Part shown: in pieces, positions 29,627 to 37,251 of the stretch | How positions within the stretch are numbered: position 1 is the stretch's first letter | How the letters are laid out: each line of letters starts with the position of its first letter | The notes under the pieces: model-generated | The model's input: only the letters and a program-made list of their open reading frames with translations | What the model was told of the DNA's origin: nothing | Databases searched by the model: none | Translations under genes and position numbers: made by a program | Assembly (NCBI RefSeq): GCF_029893585.1 | Contig: NZ_JARXYX010000027.1 | Coordinates: 1 to 64,000, forward strand | Direction of reading: 5' to 3' | DNA length: 64,000 bases | Source of the DNA: Streptomyces sp. LBL | GTDB lineage: Bacteria > Actinomycetota > Actinomycetes > Streptomycetales > Streptomycetaceae

Positions 29627-29671
29627 CGTACGTCCCCGTACCCGGTCCCGTACCGTGTCCGGGGACGTACG
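29627..29671 (+). terminator. hairpin between eno and divIC
   Basis: A perfect 12-bp stem CGTACGTCCCCG / CGGGGACGTACG with a 21-nt loop. It lacks a T-tract and is only 28 bp before the divIC start, so it may attenuate rather than fully stop transcription. Confidence 0.6.
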
Positions 29672-29698
29672 CGCGTGTGAGACGGGAGGCGGGGACAC

Positions 29699-30175
29699 AT
29701 GGCCGTGAAGGACCGGGACCGGTTCTCCACCACGACCAGGATCAGGCTGCTCGGCGAGCAGACGGCAGCCCGTGTCTACCGCTCCCAGACCAAACGGCAG
29801 GCCCGCCGCTCCCGGCTGACCGGCCGCGCGGCGCTGCTCGCCCTCGTCCTGTGCACGCTGATCGTGGCGCTCGCCTATCCCATAAGGCAGTACGTCTCCC
29901 AGCGCGCCGACATCGCCGACCAGCAGCGTCTGCAGGAACAGGCCCGGCAGCGGGTCGAGCAGCTGCGCGACCTCAAGGCACGCTGGCAGGACGACACCTA
30001 CGCCCGACAGCAGATCCGGCAGCGGTTGCACTACGTCATGCCGGGCGAGACAGGATTCATCGTCATCGACCCGAAGGCGGCCAAGCGGTCGAGCGCCGAC
30101 CTGGGCGCGGCCGACCGCCCCTGGTACGCCAACGTCTGGGACGGCGTCGACAAGTCCGACGCCTCCGACCAGTGA
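29699..30175 (+). CDS. divIC: septum formation initiator FtsB/DivIC-type
   Basis: 158 residues. Basic N-terminus to about 45, one membrane segment (AALLALVLCTLIVALAYPI), then a leucine-zipper-like coiled coil (DIADQQRLQEQARQRVEQL) and the family end LHYVMPGETGFIVID. With FtsL and FtsQ it forms the divisome subcomplex, in Streptomyces needed for sporulation septa. It is followed after 22 bp by DUF501 and then Ppx/GppA, an order conserved in actinobacteria. Confidence 0.9.
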   Translation: MAVKDRDRFSTTTRIRLLGEQTAARVYRSQTKRQARRSRLTGRAALLALVLCTLIVALAYPIRQYVSQRADIADQQRLQEQARQRVEQLRDLKARWQDDTYARQQIRQRLHYVMPGETGFIVIDPKAAKRSSADLGAADRPWYANVWDGVDKSDASDQ

Positions 30176-30197
30176 CCTGACCAGAGAGACAGTTCTA

Positions 30198-30743
30198 GTG
30201 GAAACGCCTCCGCCGACCACCCCGCGCACCGAGCCGACCGACGCGGACGTCGAGGCCTTCAAGCAGCAACTCGGGCGCCCACCGCGCGGGCTGCGCGCCA
30301 TCGCCCATCGGTGCCCGTGCGGACAGCCGGACGTCGTGGAGACGGCGCCCCGTCTTCCCGACGGCACGCCCTTCCCCACCCTGTACTACCTGACGTGCCC
30401 CAAGGCGAACTCCGCGATCGGCACGCTGGAGGCGAACGGGGTGATGAAGGAGATGACGGCCCGTCTGCAGAGCGACCCGGAGCTGGCCGCCGCCTACCGT
30501 GCCGCGCACGAGGACTACATCAGGCGCCGCGACGAGATCGAGGAGCTGACGGGCTTCCCCAGCGCGGGCGGCATGCCGGACCGGGTGAAGTGCCTGCACG
30601 TCCTGGTCGCCCACTCCCTGGCGGCCGGCCCCGGCGTGAACCCCCTGGGCGACGAGGCGCTGGAGATGCTGCCTCGGTGGTGGCGCAAGGGATCGTGCGT
30701 GACGCTCCCGGAGACCGGCTCCGCGAAGGAGAACGAGCAGTGA
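30198..30743 (+). CDS. DUF501 family protein
   Basis: 181 residues, GTG start. Family strings are QLGRPPRGLRAIAHRCPCG, PFPTLYYLTCPKANSAIGTL, GFPSAGGMPDRVKCLHVLVA and the closing LPRWWRKGSCV. Conserved Cys residues hint at metal or Fe-S binding but function is unknown. The stop overlaps the next start (GTGA), so expression is coupled to the phosphatase gene. Confidence 0.92.
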   Translation: METPPPTTPRTEPTDADVEAFKQQLGRPPRGLRAIAHRCPCGQPDVVETAPRLPDGTPFPTLYYLTCPKANSAIGTLEANGVMKEMTARLQSDPELAAAYRAAHEDYIRRRDEIEELTGFPSAGGMPDRVKCLHVLVAHSLAAGPGVNPLGDEALEMLPRWWRKGSCVTLPETGSAKENEQ

Positions 30744-31693
30744 CCCGTGTCGCCGCCATCGACTGCGGTACGAACTCGATCCGGCTCCTCGTCGCGGACG
30801 CGGACCCGGGGACCGGTGAACTGGTGGATCTGGACCGTCGTATGACGATCGTCCGGCTCGGCCAGGGCGTCGACCGGACGGGCCGCCTCGCCCCCGAGGC
30901 GCTGGAGCGGACCTTCGCCGCCTGCCGTGAGTACGCGGCGGTCATCAAGGAGTACGGCGCCGAGCGCCTGCGCTTCGTGGCCACGTCCGCCTCCCGGGAC
31001 GCGGAGAACCGGGACGAGTTCGTACGCGGGGTGCTGGACATCCTGGGTGTCGAGCCCGAGGTCATCACCGGCGACCAGGAGGCCGAGTTCTCCTTCACCG
31101 GCGCGACGAGGGAACTGGCGGGGCGGGACGACCTGCACCGCCCGTTCCTGGTCGTGGACATCGGCGGCGGCTCGACCGAGTTCGTCGTCGGCGAGGACCA
31201 CGTGCGGGCGGCCCGCTCCGTGGACGTCGGCTGCGTCCGGATGACCGAGCGCCACCTGCTCCGGGACGGTGTGGTGTCCGACCCGCCCTCCGCGGAGCAG
31301 ATCGCGGCGATACGGGCCGACATCGAGGCGGCTCTCGACCTCGCCGAGCAGACGGTTCCGCTGCGCGAGGCGCGCACGCTGGTGGGCCTGGCCGGTTCGG
31401 TGACGACCGTCTCCGCGATCGCACAGAACCTGCCCGCGTACGACCCGACGGCCATCCACCACTCCCGGGTCCCGTACGACAAGGTCCGCGAGATCACCGA
31501 CCGCCTCGTGCACTCCACCCACGCCGAGCGGGCGGCCGTCCCCTCCATGCATCCGGGGCGCGTCGACGTGATCGCCGCGGGTGCTCTCGTCCTCCTCGCG
31601 ATCATGGAACGGGTCGGCGCGGAGGAGGTCGTGGTGAGCGAACACGACATCCTCGACGGGATCGCCTATTTTGCGGCCGAGTCGCCTTCGTAG
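30740..31693 (+). CDS. Ppx/GppA exopolyphosphatase family; C-terminus supplied by insertion
   Basis: 317 residues, sugar-kinase/HSP70-like fold. Phosphate-1 loop AAIDCGTNSIRLLVAD, catalytic Glu in GDQEAEFSFTGA, phosphate-2 DIGGGSTEFVVG, and VGLAGSVTTVSAIA. It hydrolyses polyphosphate or pppGpp. The protein ends DILDGIAYFAAESPS, whereas two further copies of the DNA for this end, translating as LDGIAYKVAEEAEEG and LDGIAFKVAEDAEEG, lie at 31698 and 36650. So the last ten or so residues appear to have been replaced by an integrated element while the gene stays intact. It is coupled to DUF501 by a 4-nt overlap. Confidence 0.92.
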   Translation: MTRVAAIDCGTNSIRLLVADADPGTGELVDLDRRMTIVRLGQGVDRTGRLAPEALERTFAACREYAAVIKEYGAERLRFVATSASRDAENRDEFVRGVLDILGVEPEVITGDQEAEFSFTGATRELAGRDDLHRPFLVVDIGGGSTEFVVGEDHVRAARSVDVGCVRMTERHLLRDGVVSDPPSAEQIAAIRADIEAALDLAEQTVPLREARTLVGLAGSVTTVSAIAQNLPAYDPTAIHHSRVPYDKVREITDRLVHSTHAERAAVPSMHPGRVDVIAAGALVLLAIMERVGAEEVVVSEHDILDGIAYFAAESPS

Positions 31694-31697
31694 GCGA

Positions 31698-31759
31698 TCC
31701 TCGACGGCATTGCCTACAAAGTGGCAGAAGAGGCCGAAGAGGGTACGAAGGGGGACTGA
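31698..31759 (+). pseudogene. displaced copy of the phosphatase gene 3' end (copy 2)
   Basis: It translates as ILDGIAYKVAEEAEEGTKGD then TGA, closely matching the tail at 36650-36711 (LLDGIAFKVAEDAEEGKQGD) and aligning to DILDGIA of the intact gene. It begins 5 bp after the phosphatase stop. Confidence 0.75.
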
Positions 31760-31788
31760 CCTGCGGTGACGTGCCGAGACTAGGCGCG

Positions 31789-31829
31789 CGATGGCCCCGG
31801 TACCTCACTCGGAGGAATCGGGGCCATCG
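31789..31829. terminator. hairpin downstream of the phosphatase gene
   Basis: A perfect 11-bp stem CGATGGCCCCG / CGGGGCCATCG with a 19-nt loop, no T-tract. The rest of 31760-32050 holds no supported gene. Confidence 0.6.
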
Positions 31830-32050
31830 GCCGTCCGGGGACCGCGCCGCCCCTTGGGGAAAGGCGGCCTCGGCACCTCTTTGGAGCCGGAGCCGTCGAG
31901 GTTCCCTGACCGTGTCGCGCAGGAAAGAGCGGGCAGGATCAAGCGAGGGGACAGGCGACGTCGGCCGGGCACTCCTCGGTTCCCGGCGGGTAACGCCGCG
32001 CATGGACCTACCATCGAAAGGGAAGGCACCGCGCCCCAAGACCCGCTGAG

Positions 32051-33268
32051 GTGAACGTGAGTAACTGGGCCGATCTGACGAATGGCAAGCGGATCAAGCA
32101 CCTTCGGGGCTCCGATCTGACGCAGCAGGGTCTAGCCGACGCTTCGGGCCTGTCCCTCGCTTTAGTGCAAAAGGCAGAGCAGGACCGCGGAGAACTGTCC
32201 GTCGGATCGCTGCTCAAACTGGCTGGCGCGCTCAACACCGATGTCTCCGTGATCCTGGGACAGCAGGCACCGCGCCGCGGCATGGGGCAGAGCGACCGCG
32301 CAGCACTGCGCCTACTGTCCGACTCTGTGCACGAGAGTGCCTTCGGCGAATGGGAGGGCATCGACGACCCGAGCACCGTTGAGGAACTGGGCAAGGCCCG
32401 CGACCTCGCATGGTCCGCCTACTGGGCGAGCGACACCTCGAAGGTAAGTAGCTATGCCTCGAAGGTGCTCATGGAAGGGCAGGTCAGGTACGCAGGTGCT
32501 ACGGGTGCGGAGCGCCAAGCGCTGGGTTCGATCCTGGCGAGTACGTACCGTGTGGCAGCGTCCTGCTCGACTGGATTCGGGCAACGGGACCTCGCGTTGA
32601 GCGCCCTCACTTCGGCGAAGCACCTCGCGAAGGATGTTGATGATCCGGTTCTGACGGCGCTGCTTGAGTCCACGCTGTCGTGGATCTACCTACGCGGCGC
32701 CAAGCTACCTCGCGCCGTGTCCGTGGCCGAGCGCGCCGCCCTGGCGATCGAGCCGTCATTCAGCAACGGGTCTCGTCCTCAACTGGTCGCGTACGGGCGT
32801 CTGATGATCTCCGCAGCCGTGGCGGCGTCGCGGCGCGAAGACGAGAGTGCGGCCGACGACTACATTTCACAGGCGCATGCCGCGGCGGCGAGGCTCGGCC
32901 GAGACGAAAAGCTGTACGGGACCACCTTCGGCCCAACCGCAGCCAAGACAGAGGCCGTTGGGATTCACGTTGCGTTGAAGAACTACGGGCGCGCGCTCAA
33001 GCTCGCCAATCAGGACGACATGCAGACGCTTCCCAAGCACATGACGAAGGTGGCGCGGAACAGGTACCGGCTCGACGTTGCCCTCGCGCAGTGCGCAACC
33101 GGCCTCCACGACAAGGCCGGCGACACTCTGATCGAGGTGGGGCTCGATGCTCCGGAGTGGGTTCGGCATCAGGCGTTGCCCGGGGTGATTGGGAAGCGTC
33201 TCGCGAAGGTGTCGACGGCACGCGTGCGAAGGATCGGCGAAGTGATCGGCATGCCCTTGATCGCATGA
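32051..33268 (+). CDS. XRE-family regulator with TPR-like C-terminal region
   Basis: 405 residues. An N-terminal helix-turn-helix at about 12-68 (RIKHLRGSDLTQQGLADASG, VQKAEQDRGELSVGSLLKLA) is followed by a long all-helical alpha-solenoid/TPR-like region (about 75-400) of the kind that senses peptides or partner proteins in actinobacterial XRE regulators. Codon 38 is TTA (32162-32164), so full expression should need the bldA tRNA. A downstream DUF397 gene completes a typical WhiJ-like regulator/partner set. GTG 32051 is used; GTG 32057 is an alternative. It probably controls the element's genes (inference). Confidence 0.8.
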   Translation: MNVSNWADLTNGKRIKHLRGSDLTQQGLADASGLSLALVQKAEQDRGELSVGSLLKLAGALNTDVSVILGQQAPRRGMGQSDRAALRLLSDSVHESAFGEWEGIDDPSTVEELGKARDLAWSAYWASDTSKVSSYASKVLMEGQVRYAGATGAERQALGSILASTYRVAASCSTGFGQRDLALSALTSAKHLAKDVDDPVLTALLESTLSWIYLRGAKLPRAVSVAERAALAIEPSFSNGSRPQLVAYGRLMISAAVAASRREDESAADDYISQAHAAAARLGRDEKLYGTTFGPTAAKTEAVGIHVALKNYGRALKLANQDDMQTLPKHMTKVARNRYRLDVALAQCATGLHDKAGDTLIEVGLDAPEWVRHQALPGVIGKRLAKVSTARVRRIGEVIGMPLIA

Positions 33269-33362
33269 CCCCTACGGAGCGTAGGAGTTGGCGCCTGGTT
33301 ACTTCGCCGAGTCGTACTCTCCATCACTTCACTATGCGTGATCGTGGCGTCACGATTGACAC

Positions 33363-33848
33363 ATGGTCAGCTCCGAGAGCGAACAGAAGCGGGGGGCAAC
33401 GCCCCCTCGACGTACCGCCGGTGACGTACAGCGGCGGCTGAACATTGCGGATGCTGCGGCCGGCGTGACGCCGGGCGAGGTCGACACGTCGACCGCAGTA
33501 TCGAAGATCGAGCGTTTTCGAGTCGTCGTCTACCTGTGCGGGGCTGCGAACGCGAACCTCGGCGCAGCGCAAGACGAGTGCCACGAGTACGCCGAGGCGT
33601 TCGGCTGGGAGATCGTGGCGGAGATCGAGGACCGCGCCGGACTGAACAAGCCTGAGGGACGCGCCGGACTGGCGCAGGCCGTCGAGCGCATCAAGAACAG
33701 GGAAGCGGGCGCGCTGCTGACGCCGTGGCGGTAGATGATCTCTCCCCTTCCGCAGGAGTTCGACGAGGTGGCCCGCAAGGTGGAGAGCGCGGGCGGGTTC
33801 CTGCACGTGATGGACTCCGACCGTGCGCGAGCCCGCGCCGCGGGATGA
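33363..33848 (+). pseudogene. resolvase-like (serine recombinase N-terminal) protein, stop codon inside
   Basis: The frame reads FRVVVYLCGAANANLGAAQD, YAEAFGWEIVAEIEDRAG, AVERIKNREAGALLTPWR, then TAG (33732-33734), then continues in the same frame MISPLPQEFDEVARKVESAG to TGA at 33848. The whole matches the resolvase fold: strand, helix, YAEARGWE-like strand, late helix. The catalytic Ser region (normally R-V-S) reads YLCGAAN, so it is probably non-catalytic even without the stop. Either a nonsense mutation or two proteins are possible; the product of the first part is 123 residues. Confidence 0.6.
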
Positions 33849-33864
33849 CGGCGGGCGCTTGCTG

Positions 33865-34164
33865 ATGACCCGTTCTGTGATCAAGCGCGTGATCTATCGA
33901 GTCCGCCCGGACGAGACAGCTGAGCAAGAGTTCGAAGCGCGCTGTGTGTACGGCGACGATGTCGAGTGTGGGGCTGAGTCTGGCCTACAGCACACCCCGG
34001 CGGATGTCGAGGACTGGCAGCGTCGGCACACTCAGGAGACACGACACAACCGCTATCGACGGGCGAGAGCCGACTACCAGGTTTGGGAGCCGACGGAATA
34101 CGTGCCGGCGCCTGTCCCTGTCCTGCATTCGGAACCCGCAGAGGGAAAGCGGATTCTCTCGTGA
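33865..34164 (+). CDS. small conserved Streptomyces protein of unknown function
   Basis: 99 residues starting MTRSVIKRVIYRVRPDETAE, with a Cys pair spaced by seven residues in EARCVYGDDVECG, then WQRRHTQETRHNRYRRARAD and a Pro-rich end. I have seen similar short proteins beside DUF397/XRE genes in Streptomyces (DUF7848-like), but do not know a function. The Cys residues and basic helix might indicate nucleic-acid binding (speculative). The end overlaps the next small gene. Confidence 0.65.
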   Translation: MTRSVIKRVIYRVRPDETAEQEFEARCVYGDDVECGAESGLQHTPADVEDWQRRHTQETRHNRYRRARADYQVWEPTEYVPAPVPVLHSEPAEGKRILS

Positions 34165-34265
34165 TCACTTGGTTGGCCCGGTACACGGGACCTCTGCCGA
34201 TAATCCTGATATCTGGCTCATGCGGCCTTTTTATCGGTGTCGCTCTGGGCTCGCCGCAGCCCTAA
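34161..34265 (+). CDS. 34-residue membrane peptide, translationally coupled
   Basis: GTG start inside the GTGA overlap with the previous gene. The product is ITWLARYTGPLPIILISGSC followed by GLFIGVALGSPQP, one hydrophobic helix with a short tail. The 4-nt overlap argues for real translation. No family known to me; toxin-like, regulatory or structural roles are all open. Confidence 0.5.
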   Translation: MITWLARYTGPLPIILISGSCGLFIGVALGSPQP

Positions 34266-34287
34266 AGATTCCGTCCCTGCCGGACGT

Positions 34288-34355
34288 ATCCGAAATGAAG
34301 GTTCCCCCGACCTTCGGATCAGATTTCCCGGTGGGGGCGGGCAAGCCCCCGCCCC
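34288..34355. promoter_or_regulatory. two adjacent hairpins before DUF397 gene
   Basis: ATCCGAA..TTCGGAT with inner AAGGT..ACCTT (34288-34319), then GGGGCGGG / CCCGCCCC (34334-34355). They probably end transcription of the preceding small genes or form the leader of the DUF397 gene. Confidence 0.5.
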
Positions 34356-34459
34356 GGTGGATCACGGCCCTAGGACGGCCCGAGCGCCACCGAGGCGGGT
34401 CAGCAAGTGCACAACGGCGCGGAGTCGACTCTCCGCACAACGATGCACCAGGAGGAAGT

Positions 34460-34708
34460 ATGACCCTGAAGCCCTCGAACCTCTACGAGCTGCCGACCGA
34501 CGGGGCCGAGTTCACGGCCTACTGCGGCGGCAACTTGGGCGGGGAGAACGAGACGTGCATGGAGGTCGCCGCCCTCCCCGGCATGGTGGACGCGTTCGTC
34601 ATCCGCGACAACAAGTCCGAGGCCACCGGTGGTGACCTGCGCTTCACCGGCTCCGAGATGGACACGTGGGCCGTCAAGTGGGCCGGTGAGCGCGGGCTGA
34701 CGGTCTAG
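34460..34708 (+). CDS. DUF397 family small protein
   Basis: 82 acidic residues. EFTAYCGGNLGGENETCMEV, FVIRDNKSE and MDTWAVKWAGERGLTV fit DUF397, a short family that in Streptomyces accompanies XRE regulators (WhiJ-type sets) and modulates their activity. A strong site GGAGGAAGT precedes ATG 34460. It is followed by two hairpins that likely end most transcripts, giving this small protein higher expression than the genes behind it. Confidence 0.75.
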   Translation: MTLKPSNLYELPTDGAEFTAYCGGNLGGENETCMEVAALPGMVDAFVIRDNKSEATGGDLRFTGSEMDTWAVKWAGERGLTV

Positions 34709-34763
34709 TCTGAGGGCCCACTCAGACAGCATCACGACCGCCCCCAGAACCTTGGGGGCGGTC
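34708..34763 (+). terminator. double hairpin after DUF397 gene
   Basis: GTCTGAG / CTCAGAC (34708-34727), overlapping the stop codon, then GACCGCCCCC / GGGGGCGGTC (34736-34763). Both are perfect stems. The second ends 23 bp before the next start and may act as partial terminator. Confidence 0.75.
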
Positions 34764-34785
34764 CCCATCCCTGTGGAGATGAATC

Positions 34786-35304
34786 ATGAGCTGGCCTGGC
34801 GGAAACCTCGGACACTGGCACGGCTACGGGCCGTGGATCGGGTCCCCAAAGGCGTACTCAACAGAGGGGAACCGCAGACCTGCGCACCCCAACGGGCCCC
34901 CTGTGCCCACGTCTCCCGAGGACAAGGTCACTCACAAGGTCCTTGATCGGTACCGCGAAGCCGCCTCAGAGTTCCAGAACGGCACGCTGCCGCCGTTGAT
35001 GACCGGTCATTGGCTGATGAAACGGAGCCATGCCGCCGCTGAACGCACGTGGACTGACGTGCATGATGCCGTTGTGTGGCTGAACAAGAACTACTCGGAA
35101 AATTCACCGTTTGAAAGGGAAGACGGCGAGCAGGCGTATTGCGGAGTAGACGTCAAGACTGCCTACGCCCGTGAAGTTCTTCCGCTTGGAGTGGACGTGA
35201 GTTGGGTGTATTACACCCAGTCTCAAAACCTGTTGTCCATGCAGGTTGTTTGGTGTCCAAGCCACTTCCACCCGGACCTTGCTTGCCCGCTCCCTCCCAG
35301 ATGA
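34786..35304 (+). CDS. unrecognised 172-residue protein upstream of JmjC-like gene
   Basis: I do not recognise the family. The N-terminus is Gly/Trp/His/Pro-rich and probably disordered (SWPGGNLGHWHGYGPW). A helical middle (KVLDRYREAASEFQNGTLPP, WLMKRSHAAAERTWTDVHDA, VVWLNKNY) leads to a Cys- and Trp-containing C-terminus (EQAYCGVDVKTAYAREVLPL, VVWCPSHFHPDLACPLPPR). No signal peptide or membrane segment. GGAGATGAATC precedes the ATG. It lies 15 bp before the JmjC-like gene, so a common task is likely; it might be a substrate or partner of that hydroxylase-like protein (speculative). Confidence 0.6.
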   Translation: MSWPGGNLGHWHGYGPWIGSPKAYSTEGNRRPAHPNGPPVPTSPEDKVTHKVLDRYREAASEFQNGTLPPLMTGHWLMKRSHAAAERTWTDVHDAVVWLNKNYSENSPFEREDGEQAYCGVDVKTAYAREVLPLGVDVSWVYYTQSQNLLSMQVVWCPSHFHPDLACPLPPR

Positions 35305-35319
35305 CAGAAGGAGACCGCA

Positions 35320-36234
35320 ATGTCCCTGCGCTACTTGCTTCCCGCGGACGGAGTCGCTGAGCTGCTGGGGTCATGGCCGGACGAACCTCGCTTGTACGAG
35401 CGCGAGGCGACGGAGTTAGACCGGCACGTCAACGAAGGGTTCTTCGAGACCTGGGCTTTCAGTGGCTGAGTGCCGGCGGGTGAGGTCGCCGTGATGAACC
35501 ATGGGGCCAACCCGCCGCGGCCAAGCATCAATCCCGTCGGTTTCATGACCAACGGGCGGATGGACGGCAACAAGCTCCGGGGGTACTACGAGCAGAACTA
35601 CACCCTCCGTCTGGGCAACATGCAAAGGGTCGTGCCTTTCCTTAACGGCGTCTCTCGCAGCATCCAGCGGGAAACGGGCTACTCGAACTACGTACACGCC
35701 TTCTTGACCCCTCCGGGAGGTCAGGGGCTTCGCCACCACTGGGACCAACAGATGGCCGTCATCGTGCAGATTTCCGGTACGAAGACATGGGAACTCTGGG
35801 AACCGAAATTCAAAGACCCCATGCGGCTGCATCTGGAATCGCCCCGGGTCTGGCAAGAGCACTGGCGCGAGGAGTGGGAGGCGAAAGGGTCGGATCAGAC
35901 ATACGAACTGAGGCCCGGACAATCACTCTTGCTCCCCCGGGGCTGGATTCACAATCCTCACGCCAGGGGGGCGACCGAGGGTAGCGTTCACCTGACCTTC
36001 GCCATACGGGAACGTACGCCTTTCTGGCTCGTAGAAAAGCTCACAGCGGGAGCGATCGAGGGCGAGGAGTTCCGAAGGGTCATCCTGCCCGATCAAATTC
36101 AAGGTGATGGCCTTTCAGGGGAATTGGAAGGGGCCCGATGGGCACTCATTCGATATCTGGAAAGGCTCAACCCGGAGGAAATTTCGTCCGTCATTCGGGA
36201 TGATGCCCTAACCGAGTTGGAATACACGACATAG
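35320..36234 (+). pseudogene. JmjC-domain cupin oxygenase-like protein, interrupted by TGA
   Basis: The frame starts MSLRYLLPADGVAELLGSWP after AGAAGGAG. It is stopped by TGA at codon 50 (35467-35469) and resumes at once with GTG (35470) VPAGEVAVMNHGA and the main domain: VHAFLTPPGGQGLRHHWDQQ (HxD iron ligands HWD), WELWEPKFKDP, RPGQSLLLPRGWIHNPHA (late His ligand). This is the bacterial JmjC/ribosomal-oxygenase type, 2-oxoglutarate- and Fe(II)-dependent hydroxylases. The N-terminal 49 codons belong to the same family and include a TTA codon (35416-35418). Either a nonsense mutation removed the N-terminus or a shorter 254-residue protein is made from GTG 35470. The active-site residues are all in the second part. 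Confidence 0.65.
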
Positions 36235-36646
36235 ACCGCTGTGCGGCCCTGAACCAGCCTCGGCCGTCTCCGCCACGAGGGACGGCCGAGGCGTCGTGAT
36301 GCTTCGGGGGACACGCGAGGGGCGTTCGAGGGTGTCGAGCCGGCGCGCGTGTTCCTTGATCGCCTCGTCGGTCTGGTCGTGGCGCTGCAGGAGTGGGGGG
36401 GGGAGTGCTCCGTCAGCGCGGGTGAATCCCACCTCGATACGATGCGGTTGATGGTGGCCGCGGCCCGCAGGACCACGGCCGTTACGCGCATCGGGCCCGA
36501 CCCCGGGTAGAGGCCGGTGGACACGGCGAGGGCGGGGTCAAGCGCCCATGCGGCGAGGCCGTGATCGGCGAGGCTCCACTCGTCGGCGAACGCGGCGGCG
36601 TCCACGTACGCTTTCCGGGCGAGGTGGTTTGCGGTCGTCGGGGCGA
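36208..36646 (-). pseudogene. frameshifted remnant of an element gene, truncated by the attachment site
   Basis: Minus-strand coding character without a complete frame. ARKAYVDAAAFADEWSLADH and LYPGSGPMRVTAVVLRAAAT in one frame, then LQRHDQTDEAIKEHARRLDT in another. The shift falls near a run of nine G (36395-36403). The 5' end runs into the displaced phosphatase tail at 36652. Family not recognised; similar short sequences occur in Streptomyces mobile elements as far as I can judge. Confidence 0.4.
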
Positions 36647-36649
36647 CGC

Positions 36650-36711
36650 TGCTCGACGGGATCGCTTTCAAAGTGGCAGAAGATGCCGAGGAAGGTAAGC
36701 AAGGCGACTGA
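36650..36711 (+). pseudogene. displaced 3' end of phosphatase gene (copy 3, right boundary)
   Basis: Translates as LLDGIAFKVAEDAEEGKQGD then TGA. It begins with the 14-bp core shared with the intact gene at 31652 and directly precedes a normal chromosomal gene, so it is probably the original chromosomal tail. Confidence 0.75.
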
Positions 36712-36716
36712 CGATC

Positions 36717-37157
36717 ATGGCGGACTGGGAACTTCGGCAGGCATCGGCGTCGGACGTCGAGGCAGTGGCCGGGTTGCGTGCCGTGGTCCTGCGGGCGGAT
36801 CTGGAACGGCTCGGGCGGTACGACGAGCAGCGGGTGCGGCAGCGACTGCGGGACGGATTCGACCCGGCACACACCTGGGTGATCGAAGTGGCCGACATGT
36901 TCGCGGGCTGCGTGGCGCTGCGACCGGCCGAGGATGCCCACTGGTTGGAGCACTTCTACTTGGCGCCGCGTCTTCAGGGCAGCGGTATCGGATCGGGCGT
37001 GCTGCGCGGCCTGCTGGAGCGGGGTGACCGCCAGGGTGTCCTCGTCCGGTTGAACGTGCTGCAGGGCAGTCCGGCCCGGCGGCTGTACGAGCGTCATGGG
37101 TTCACGGTGGAGACCGAAGATCTGGTGGACGTGTTCATGGTGCGCAAGCCGGACTGA
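36717..37157 (+). CDS. GNAT-family N-acetyltransferase
   Basis: 146 residues, single GNAT domain: AGLRAVVLRADLERLGRYDE, FAGCVALRPAEDAHWLEHFY, LAPRLQGSGIGSGVLRGLLE with the acetyl-CoA loop Q-G-S-G-I-G, and ARRLYERHGFTVETED. It starts 5 bp after the displaced phosphatase tail, so before the insertion it would have been co-transcribed with that gene. Substrate unknown. Confidence 0.9.
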   Translation: MADWELRQASASDVEAVAGLRAVVLRADLERLGRYDEQRVRQRLRDGFDPAHTWVIEVADMFAGCVALRPAEDAHWLEHFYLAPRLQGSGIGSGVLRGLLERGDRQGVLVRLNVLQGSPARRLYERHGFTVETEDLVDVFMVRKPD

Positions 37158-37251
37158 TGAGCGCCAAAGTGGCCAACCGCCATGCTCGACGACGAGAGAC
37201 CTTCCGGCTGGGGAGGCGGCTCGGATACTCCGGACTCTGGGCTGCCTGCCT

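Larger units (their letters stand above)
31652..36711. mobile_element. degraded integrative element in the 3' end of the Ppx/GppA gene
   Basis: CTCGACGGGATCGC occurs at 31652-31665, inside the end of the phosphatase gene, and again at 36652-36665, exactly 5000 bp away, where it opens a displaced gene tail ending TGA at 36709-36711. A third, diverged tail copy (31698-31759) follows the phosphatase stop. Between them lie genes atypical for this conserved region: XRE regulator, broken resolvase-like gene, DUF397, JmjC-like, TTA codons and lower GC. The direct repeats look like attL/attR of a site-specific element, with the extra tail as trace of a second insertion. No intact integrase remains. 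Confidence 0.6.

Noticed and set aside
28205..30379. 724-codon frame antisense to eno and divIC
   Set aside because: Codon-bias artefact of the GC-rich third position; both plus-strand genes are certain.
34449..36234. Known lanthipeptide or lasso-peptide cluster
   Set aside because: No cyclase, LanC/LanM, RRE or leader-type precursor is visible; only the JmjC-like gene and an unknown protein, so no RiPP class is claimed.
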